NCBI GenBank assembly: GCA_904502285.1
Contig: CAJGEC010000020.1
Location: 1-28,047 of the forward strand
From: an uncultured Alistipes sp.
GTDB lineage: Bacteria; Bacteroidota; Bacteroidia; Bacteroidales; Rikenellaceae
DNA length: 28,047 nucleotides
Direction: 5' to 3'
Shown: one piece after another, positions 22,424 to 28,047 of the stretch
How positions within the stretch are numbered: the stretch's first letter is position 1
Layout of the letters: every line of letters starts with the position of its first letter
Program-made: the position numbers and the translations under genes
The notes under the pieces: model-generated
Database searches by the model: none
What the model was told of the DNA's origin: nothing
What the model saw: the letters and a program-made list of their open reading frames with translations, nothing else

Positions 22424-23283
22424 TGAACACTTTAGTATTGACAGTCCTTACACTCGGAGTATTGGGTATCCTTTTGGCTGTCATCTTGTATTTCGTTGCA
22501 CAGAGATTCAAGGTCGAGGAGGATCCACGTATTGACGATGTTGAGAAGATGTTGCCTGGAGCGAATTGCGGTGGCTGTGGCTTTGCTGGTTGCCGTGCTA
22601 TGTCCGAGGCTTTGGTGTCGCGCGACAACATAGAGTCGCTCTTCTGCCCCGTGGCAGGTGGCGATACTATGAAGAGTATAGCGAACTTCTTGGGCAAGGT
22701 AGCCCCAGAGAAGGCCCCTATGGTTGCTACTATGCGCTGTGGCGGTAGTTGCGACAAGCGCCCCAAGGTAAACCACTATGATGGTGCGTTGAACTGCGCC
22801 GTAGTTAATACCTTCTATGTGGGTGAGACTGCTTGTGCCTTCGGCTGTATCGGCTATGGCGACTGTGTCAATGCCTGCAAGTTCGGAGCGCTCAAGGTGA
22901 ACCCTGAGACTGGCTTAGTGGAGGTGGATGCCGACAAGTGTACCGCGTGTGGTGCTTGTGTCAAGGCCTGCCCTAAGGGACTCTTTGAGTTGCGCAAGAA
23001 GTGGCCAAAGAATCGCGCTATCTACGTGGCTTGTCGCTCGAAGAATCGTGGTGCTGTGGTTATGAAGGCTTGCAAAAGCGGTTGTATCGGTTGTGGTAAG
23101 TGTCAGAAGGTGTGTGCCTTCGATGCTATCACCATCGACAACTTCTTAGCATATATCGACCCTGAGAAGTGCAAACTCTGTCGCAAATGTGTAAACGAGT
23201 GTCCTACAGGAGCTATCCACATCGAGAATATGGAGCGACTCCCCAAAGAGCCTAAGCCCACAAAGCCTGAGGCAGAAAAATAA
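22423..23283 (+). CDS. rnfB: Rnf complex subunit RnfB (multi-cluster ferredoxin)
   Basis: This 286-residue subunit has an N-terminal membrane anchor (about 4-26), then the Fe-S domain CGGCGFAGC...C (C49, C52, C57, C75). Cys quartets follow around 138-152, 173-183, 217-231 and 250-260, consistent with four ferredoxin-type [4Fe-4S] clusters. It is thus larger than E. coli RsxB (192 residues, two clusters) and resembles the long form in anaerobes. It would accept electrons from ferredoxin and pass them into the membrane complex. The Lys/Pro-rich end (KEPKPTKPEAEK) is unstructured. rnfC follows after 9 nt. Confidence 0.96.
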   Translation: MNTLVLTVLTLGVLGILLAVILYFVAQRFKVEEDPRIDDVEKMLPGANCGGCGFAGCRAMSEALVSRDNIESLFCPVAGGDTMKSIANFLGKVAPEKAPMVATMRCGGSCDKRPKVNHYDGALNCAVVNTFYVGETACAFGCIGYGDCVNACKFGALKVNPETGLVEVDADKCTACGACVKACPKGLFELRKKWPKNRAIYVACRSKNRGAVVMKACKSGCIGCGKCQKVCAFDAITIDNFLAYIDPEKCKLCRKCVNECPTGAIHIENMERLPKEPKPTKPEAEK

Positions 23284-23292
23284 GAGCATCGT

Positions 23293-24651
23293 ATGAGAAT
23301 GAGAACTTTTCCTATAGGCGGTATCCATCCGTCGGATAATAAAGAGTGGAGCAAGGGTCAGGCTATCGAGGTACTCGACCTACCTAATGAGGTCTATGTG
23401 CCTATGATTCAGCACATCGGCGCTCCCGCAACTCCAGTAGTACAGAAGGGCGACAAGGTCGTAACAGGCCAAATCATCGGCCAGTCAATGGGCTTTGTAT
23501 CGGCAAATATACACTCCCCAATTTCGGGTGTTGTGACCTCCGTAGATGCCTACCCCAATGGTCAGGGTCAGCGTCGTATGATGGTGGTCATCAAGCGCGA
23601 GGGTGACGAGTGGCTTGAGGAGATCGACCGCACTACAACACTCAAGCGCGAGTGCAACCTTACCCCAGAGGAGATTGTAGCGAAGATTAAGAACGCTGGT
23701 ATCGTAGGTCTCGGAGGTGCGCAGTTCCCTACCCATGTAAAGCTCACCATCCCCGATGGTCAGAAGGCTGAGGTGTTGGTAATCAATGGCGTTGAGTGTG
23801 AGCCATACCTCACTTCGGACTACCGCAATATGGTCGAGCGCGCAGAGATGGCGCTCATTGGCATCGAGATTATTATGCGAGCCTTGCAGGTTAAGCGCGC
23901 CGTGATTGGCATCGAGAACAACAAGCCCGACGCCATCGAGCATATCAACTCTATCATCACCCGCGACAACTATCGTGGCATCGAGGTTATGCCACTCAAG
24001 ATGCGCTACCCACAGGGTGGCGAGAAGCAGCTCATCGCTGCTGTGACAGGCCGCCAAGTGCCACCTCCACCAGCACTCCCCATTTCTGTAGGTGCTGTGG
24101 TATGCAACATATCGTCGGCTATCGCTATCTATGAGGCTGTTCAGAAGAATAAGCCACTCATCGAGCGTGTCGTTACCATCACCGGTAAGGAGCTAAAGTC
24201 CACTCATAACTTCCTCACACGCTTTGGTACTCCACTCAACATACTCCTTGAGCGCGCAGGAGGCCTCCCAGAGGGTGATGTCAAGTTGCTCAATGGTGGC
24301 CCTATGATGGGTCGTTCGATTGTGGAGACCTCGGCCCCTATCATCAAGGGTTGCTCAGGTATCACCGTACTTAGTGGTGCTGAGGCTGCGAGAGGTAAGG
24401 AGATTGCTTGTATCAAGTGTGGTCGCTGTGTCGAGGCCTGCCCTATGGGTCTTGAGCCCTACTTGCTCTCGAAGGTAGCCCGCCTACAGAGATGGGACGT
24501 TGCCGAGGAGCATAACACCGTGGATTGCATCGAGTGTGGCTGCTGCTCATACAGCTGTCCTTCGAACCTCCCACTGCTCGACTACATCCGCATCGGCAAG
24601 CAGACCGTGATGACCAACATACGCGCACGCGCGGCCGCTAATAAGAAATAA
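23293..24651 (+). CDS. rnfC: Rnf complex subunit RnfC (NADH-binding)
   Basis: This 452-residue peripheral subunit handles NAD(H). Motifs: the N-terminal FPIGGIHP (6-13), the glycine-rich GIVGLGGAQFPTHVKL (136-151) with NGVECEPYLTSD (165-176) that form the flavin/NADH site as in complex I NuoF, and YPQGGEKQLI (239-248). Two [4Fe-4S] motifs are at C373-C376-C379-C383 and C412-C415-C418-C422. Length is close to the short RnfC type without the long Ala/Lys-rich tail of gammaproteobacteria. It would exchange electrons between RnfB clusters and NAD+/NADH. Confidence 0.97.
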   Translation: MRMRTFPIGGIHPSDNKEWSKGQAIEVLDLPNEVYVPMIQHIGAPATPVVQKGDKVVTGQIIGQSMGFVSANIHSPISGVVTSVDAYPNGQGQRRMMVVIKREGDEWLEEIDRTTTLKRECNLTPEEIVAKIKNAGIVGLGGAQFPTHVKLTIPDGQKAEVLVINGVECEPYLTSDYRNMVERAEMALIGIEIIMRALQVKRAVIGIENNKPDAIEHINSIITRDNYRGIEVMPLKMRYPQGGEKQLIAAVTGRQVPPPPALPISVGAVVCNISSAIAIYEAVQKNKPLIERVVTITGKELKSTHNFLTRFGTPLNILLERAGGLPEGDVKLLNGGPMMGRSIVETSAPIIKGCSGITVLSGAEAARGKEIACIKCGRCVEACPMGLEPYLLSKVARLQRWDVAEEHNTVDCIECGCCSYSCPSNLPLLDYIRIGKQTVMTNIRARAAANKK

Positions 24652-24676
24652 GATAACAAAAGGCTTTATATAATAT

Positions 24677-25627
24677 ATGGCAACCAGACTTTTTGCTTCT
24701 CCCTCGCCACATATACACACTGCCGATAATACACGACGTATTATGGGCGATGTGGTGTTGGCACTAATCCCCGCCCTCGCCGTATCTACCTACGTCTTGG
24801 GCCTCAGAGTGCTCTTCGTTACATTTGTGGCGGTGGCAAGTTGCGTACTCTTCGAGTACCTTATCTCACGTCTCTTCCTCAAGCGCAAGGCCACCATTGG
24901 TGACCTCTCGGCAGTTGTTACGGGCGTACTTCTCGCCTTCAACCTCCCCGTAGGTATTCCTTGGTGGATTGTCGTTATCGGTGCGCTCGTTGCTATCGGC
25001 ATCGGCAAGATGACCTTCGGAGGCTTGGGATGCAACCCCTTCAACCCTGCACTTACAGGCCGTATCTTCCTGCTCATAGCCTACCCTGTGGAGATGACCG
25101 ACTGGACAACAGGAGTCCCCGATGCCCTCTCAGGCTCTACGATGCTCCCTGCGGTGAAGTACCACCTCACCTCGTTGGCCGATGTGAACTTCGCACACCT
25201 CTTCGGTGGTGTTATGAACGGCTCTATGGGTGAGATCTCTGCCGTAGCACTCTTGGTAGGCGGCATCTACTTGCTCGTGCGCAAGGTTATCTCTTGGCAT
25301 ATCCCCGTGGCTGTACTTGGCACTATGGCACTCTTCGCCTTTGCTACAGCCATTGGTCAGGGCGATTTGATGTGGCAGTTGCCACTCTTCCATCTTATGG
25401 CTGGTGGTGCTATGCTTGGTGCTATCTTTATGGCTACCGACTACTCGACATCACCTATGACACATAAGGGTATGCTCATCTATGGTGTGGGCATCGGTAT
25501 TATTACGATGGTGATTCGTCTCTGGGGTGCTTACCCAGAGGGTATGTCGTTCGCTATATTTATTATGAATGCAGCAACGCCTCTTATCAACAAGTATTGT
25601 CGTCCTAAACGCCTCGGCACTAAATAG
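24677..25627 (+). CDS. rnfD: Rnf complex subunit RnfD (membrane flavoprotein)
   Basis: This 316-residue protein has around nine transmembrane helices and is homologous to NqrB. The SPSPHIH start (8-14), the GCNPFNPALTGRIFL segment (118-132) and the DALSGSTML motif (149-157) are family signatures; T155 is the expected site of covalent FMN attachment (S/TGxT pattern). It takes part in ion translocation. It lies 25 nt after rnfC; the spacer holds no hairpin. rnfG follows after 9 nt. Confidence 0.96.
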   Translation: MATRLFASPSPHIHTADNTRRIMGDVVLALIPALAVSTYVLGLRVLFVTFVAVASCVLFEYLISRLFLKRKATIGDLSAVVTGVLLAFNLPVGIPWWIVVIGALVAIGIGKMTFGGLGCNPFNPALTGRIFLLIAYPVEMTDWTTGVPDALSGSTMLPAVKYHLTSLADVNFAHLFGGVMNGSMGEISAVALLVGGIYLLVRKVISWHIPVAVLGTMALFAFATAIGQGDLMWQLPLFHLMAGGAMLGAIFMATDYSTSPMTHKGMLIYGVGIGIITMVIRLWGAYPEGMSFAIFIMNAATPLINKYCRPKRLGTK

Positions 25628-25636
25628 TTATAGCGT

Positions 25637-26344
25637 ATGAAGAGTTCACTAAAAAATATGGTAGTGGTGCTATTCATCATCACCACCGTCTCAGCACTCC
25701 TTGTGGCCTTGGTAAACAATATGACCAAGGAGGCCATCGCTCTGAGCAACCAGCAGACCAAGGATGCCGCAAAATATAAGGTGCTCAGCACAACATCTGA
25801 CGAGGCCTACATCCTCTGTGACACCACACGCCTCATTGGCGACTTCGCCATCAACGTAAGCACAGTGGCACAAAAGAGCGATAACGCTATCATAGGCTAC
25901 GCTGTCGAGGCCCCCAGCATCACCAAGAGTGGCTATGCCGACCGCATTATCCTTATGGTAGGCTTTGTGGAGGATGGCGAGGATGCCACGATTAACCACG
26001 TCGAGGTACTCTCACAGAAGGAGACCCCAGGCTTGGGTGCTAATATGACCAAGCCAGGCAACAGCCTTGAGCAGAGTGTGGTTGGTAAGCAGGCCTCGAC
26101 CCTCAAGTTCAGCGTAACAAAGGAGGGAGGCTCTTTCGATGCCCTCACAGGCTCAACCATCTCGTCACGTGCCTACGCCAATGCCGTGGAGAGTGCCTAC
26201 GCTGGCTACCTCTGGGCAAAGGGTCGCCTTGAGACCGACAAGCAGAGTGGCAACGACACCGCTTCTGGTGCTTCGACTACCCAGTATGACAATAACACCG
26301 AGACAGAGCCAGAGGCTCAGAAAGGAGAGGTAGAAAATGAATAA
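25637..26344 (+). CDS. rnfG: Rnf complex subunit RnfG (covalent FMN subunit)
   Basis: This 235-residue protein has one N-terminal membrane anchor (about 8-27) and an extracytoplasmic FMN-binding domain. ETPGLGA (129-135) and DALTGSTISS (168-177) are the family motifs; T174 is the expected covalent FMN threonine. The C-terminal 35 residues are a low-complexity Ser/Thr/Asn/Glu tail, longer than in E. coli RsxG. Its end overlaps the start of rnfE by 8 nt, giving translational coupling. Confidence 0.95.
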   Translation: MKSSLKNMVVVLFIITTVSALLVALVNNMTKEAIALSNQQTKDAAKYKVLSTTSDEAYILCDTTRLIGDFAINVSTVAQKSDNAIIGYAVEAPSITKSGYADRIILMVGFVEDGEDATINHVEVLSQKETPGLGANMTKPGNSLEQSVVGKQASTLKFSVTKEGGSFDALTGSTISSRAYANAVESAYAGYLWAKGRLETDKQSGNDTASGASTTQYDNNTETEPEAQKGEVENE

Positions 26345-26918
26345 GTTGCAGATTATCAGCAAGGGAATCCTCAAGGAGAACCCTACATTCGTACTTATCC
26401 TGGGTATGTGTCCTACGCTCGGTGTTACGTCATCGGCGATAAATGGTATGGGTATGGGTGTTGCAACTATGGCGGTTTTGATTATGTCGAATATCGTTAT
26501 CTCACTCATCAAGAATGTCATTCCAGATAAGGTGCGCATCCCAGCATTCATCGTTGTCATCGCATCGTTTGTGACTATGATCGAGATGCTTATGCAGGCC
26601 TACGTGCCATCGCTCTACGCTTCGTTGGGTGTGTTCATCCCACTTATCGTTGTGAACTGCATCATCTTGGGACGTGCCGAGGCCTTCGCTTCGAAGAATG
26701 GTGTCTTGGACTCTGCCCTCGATGGTATCGGCATTGGTTTGGGCTTCACCCTCTCGCTCACGGCTATTGGTGCTGTGCGTGAGGTCTTGGGCGCAGGCTC
26801 TATCTTTGGCTTCACCTTCGCCGAGGGTGTTATGCCACTGCTCTTCATCCTCGCACCAGGAGGTTTCCTCGTGCTGGGCTACTTGATGGTATTGTTTAAC
26901 CGTGTTGCAAAACGCTAA
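26337..26918 (+). CDS. rnfE: Rnf complex subunit RnfE
   Basis: This 193-residue protein has six predicted helices and is homologous to NqrD. Conserved segments are KENPTFVLILGMCPTLG (13-29) and GVFIPLIVVNCIILGRAEAFAS (near 98-119), the latter holding the half-membrane helix and the Cys that, with RnfA, is thought to bind the intramembrane Fe-S centre. It starts inside the end of rnfG and is followed by rnfA after 15 nt. Confidence 0.96.
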   Translation: MNKLQIISKGILKENPTFVLILGMCPTLGVTSSAINGMGMGVATMAVLIMSNIVISLIKNVIPDKVRIPAFIVVIASFVTMIEMLMQAYVPSLYASLGVFIPLIVVNCIILGRAEAFASKNGVLDSALDGIGIGLGFTLSLTAIGAVREVLGAGSIFGFTFAEGVMPLLFILAPGGFLVLGYLMVLFNRVAKR

Positions 26919-26933
26919 TAAAACGTGCATATT

Positions 26934-27593
26934 ATGAATCTACTTATAGCAGATAATATATCGAACGAGGTACTTAATGGCTTTGCCACGGGCGAGGTCA
27001 GCGTTCAGGCTATCACCCTCTTTGCCGTTATCATCGGAGCAATCTTCGTAAACAATGTAGTGCTTTCGCAGTTTTTAGGTATCTGTCCCTTCCTGGGAGT
27101 ATCTTCTAAGGTTGAGACCTCTCTGGGTATGGGTATGGCCGTCACCTTCGTTATGGCACTTTCATCTATTGTTACCTGGTGCTTGCAGCACTTCGTGCTC
27201 GTACCTTTCGGCATCGAGTATATGCAGACCATCACATTCATCCTTGTCATTGCAGCCTTGGTGCAGATGGTGGAGATCGTATTGAAGAAGGTGTCACCAG
27301 CCCTGTATCAGGCATTGGGTATCTTCCTCCCACTTATCACCACAAACTGTGCAGTCCTTGGTGTTGCGATTATCGCTGTGCAGAAGGATTTCGACCTCCT
27401 TACTACGGTCATCTACTCCGTGGCTACGGCCATCGGCTTCGCCTTGGCCTTGGTACTCTTTGCTGGTATTCGTGAGCGCTTGGAGATCGAGGAGACCCCT
27501 GAGGCTATGCGTGGTGTACCTATCGCCTTGGTGACAGCAGGATTGCTGGCTATGGCATTTATGGGCTTCGCTAACGTAGTGCCACTACCCTAA
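26934..27593 (+). CDS. rnfA: Rnf complex subunit RnfA
   Basis: This 219-residue protein has six helices and is homologous to NqrE and RnfE. It has VNNVVLSQFLGICPFLGVS, with the first Cys, and GIFLPLITTNCAVLGVA, with the second, the pair expected to bind the intramembrane Fe-S centre. It carries about 20 extra N-terminal residues before the first helix compared with E. coli RsxA (193 residues). The start is ATG 26934; an in-frame GTG at 26925 would add three residues. It ends the operon, which reads rseC-B-C-D-G-E-A with rnfA last, unlike the rnfA-first order of gammaproteobacteria. Confidence 0.96.
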   Translation: MNLLIADNISNEVLNGFATGEVSVQAITLFAVIIGAIFVNNVVLSQFLGICPFLGVSSKVETSLGMGMAVTFVMALSSIVTWCLQHFVLVPFGIEYMQTITFILVIAALVQMVEIVLKKVSPALYQALGIFLPLITTNCAVLGVAIIAVQKDFDLLTTVIYSVATAIGFALALVLFAGIRERLEIEETPEAMRGVPIALVTAGLLAMAFMGFANVVPLP

Positions 27594-27627
27594 GCGACTG
27601 AGACATAAGAGACATCTAACAATAGAC

Positions 27628-27657
27628 AAAAGAGGAGGGCATCACCCTCCTCTTTTT
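27628..27657 (+). terminator. Rho-independent terminator of the rnf operon
   Basis: Arms 27628-27639 and 27645-27656 form a perfect 12-bp stem with core GAGGAGGG/CCCTCCTC and the loop CATCA, followed by Ts. It lies 34 nt after the rnfA stop. Confidence 0.9.
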
Positions 27658-27694
27658 ATTTGCACACATAGAGCGTAATAGCCTGCGTGACTAC

Positions 27695-27711
27695 GCAAGG
27701 CTCAGCCTTGC
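27695..27711. repeat. 17-bp palindrome
   Basis: GCAAGGCTCAGCCTTGC is a perfect 8-1-8 inverted repeat. With only a one-base centre it suits a protein-binding site better than an RNA hairpin. Confidence 0.55.
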
Positions 27712-27752
27712 CCCCTCCTTAAACTCCCTAATCTCCTTATACTTTACAATTA

Positions 27753-27788
27753 CTCTAAATTCTCTAAATTCCCTAAATTCTCTAATCA
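27753..27788. repeat. 9-bp tandem repeat (CTCTAAATT), about 3.5 copies
   Basis: Two exact copies of CTCTAAATT are followed by CCCTAAATT and a partial CTCTAATCA. This is a microsatellite-like tract outside any gene. Confidence 0.75.
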
Positions 27789-27944
27789 CCTCAAACTCCC
27801 CTCTCTCTTGCTCCTCTTGATTTTTGCAGAGAGGGTCTCAGATATCGCGCATAGCGAAGCGAGGGTGATTAGGATAGTAGCAGGGCTACAGCCTAAGTTC
27901 CTGAGCGAGTCTTGTGCGATAGGTGAAGCGCTATATGCAAAAAG

Positions 27945-27972
27945 AAAAGGAGCAAATCTTACGATCTGCTCC
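27945..27972 (-). terminator. Minus-strand terminator-like hairpin
   Basis: On the minus strand GGAGCA (27972-27967) and GAT/ATC inner pairs close on TGCTCC (27954-27949) with one mismatch and the loop GTAA, followed by TTTTCTTTTT. This points to a minus-strand transcript arriving from beyond the right edge. Confidence 0.65.
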
Positions 27973-27984
27973 TACAATGGATTG

Positions 27985-28009
27985 CCCCCTCCTTTTCATA
28001 AGGAGGGGG
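27985..28009. repeat. Inverted repeat CCCCCTCCTT / AAGGAGGGGG
   Basis: The arms 27985-27994 and 28000-28009 pair perfectly over 10 bp with the loop TTCAT. It is followed by the G-rich segment ACGGGGGTGGATT. It resembles dispersed intergenic repeat units, but one window cannot show copy number. Confidence 0.6.
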
Positions 28010-28047
28010 AACGGGGGTGGATTGTAAATATAATTGGCGGCATAAAG

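Larger units (their letters stand above)
27658..28047. other. Non-coding stretch with palindromes and short repeats
   Basis: No convincing gene was found in these 390 bases. The stretch is unusually rich in short pyrimidine runs on the plus strand. It contains a 17-bp palindrome, a 9-bp tandem repeat, a minus-strand terminator and a perfect 10-bp inverted repeat. The 13-mer TTGCCCCCTCCTT occurs twice, near 27708 and 27983. It may be a decayed or repeated intergenic element. Confidence 0.5.

Noticed and set aside
1..28047. CRISPR arrays, insertion sequences, integrases, toxin-antitoxin or defence genes
   Set aside because: No regularly spaced repeats, no transposase or recombinase motifs and no defence-type domains were seen on either strand.

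Overview
The window looks like chromosomal DNA of a member of the Bacteroidales (phylum Bacteroidota), tentatively a Rikenellaceae/Alistipes-like gut bacterium. The main signs are Bacteroidota-type promoters (TTTG, about 19-20 bp, then TAnnTTTG) in front of most transcription units, weak or absent Shine-Dalgarno sequences, the gene order rseC-rnfBCDGEA, and a three-gene intracellular alpha-glucan cluster of a type common in this phylum. Everything recognisable is housekeeping or core metabolism. I see no phage, insertion sequence, CRISPR array or defence island.

Layout. 1-51: the 5' part of a tRNA-Gln(CTG) on the minus strand, with its promoter facing away from a nucleoside permease gene. 180-2810: nucleoside:H+ symporter and the replication-associated ATPase RarA. 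2811-4963: groES-groEL behind a near-perfect sigma-54 promoter preceded by an array of TGTCA/TGACA half-sites, closed by a terminator. 4965-5366 (minus): a hypothetical protein. 5423-7549: yceD(DUF177)-rpmF-plsX. 7646-12394 (minus): GH57 amylase, glycogen-synthase-like glycosyltransferase and glycogen debranching enzyme as one operon. 12398-13539 (minus): hemW, divergent from an iron-sulfur L-serine dehydratase at 13622-14818. 14864-15363 (minus): a two-helix membrane protein and a YtxH-type protein. 15481-16004: a SLOG/DUF1273-type protein. 16066-18712: OprO/OprP-type porin and a UPF0324 (YeiH-type) transporter. 18717-19252 (minus): low-molecular-weight tyrosine phosphatase. 19381-20020: a secreted YtfJ-like protein. 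20099-27656: nadE, a small Pmp3/YqaE-type gene, rseC and the complete Rnf complex. 27657-28047: no gene seen, but palindromes, a 9-bp tandem repeat and a minus-strand terminator.

How the genes work together. The minus-strand trio would build and degrade glycogen-like polymer in the cytoplasm. The last unit places NAD synthesis next to Rnf, which couples ferredoxin/NADH electron transfer to ion pumping; no terminator or promoter is visible between nadE and the genes that follow.

The most unusual points are: the sigma-54-type control region of groESL; a two-domain NadE whose glutaminase domain has Gly where the catalytic Cys should be; tandem hairpins in the nadE leader; a family of terminators sharing the stem core GGCGTATCC; and a Pmp3-like gene of 53 codons between nadE and rseC.
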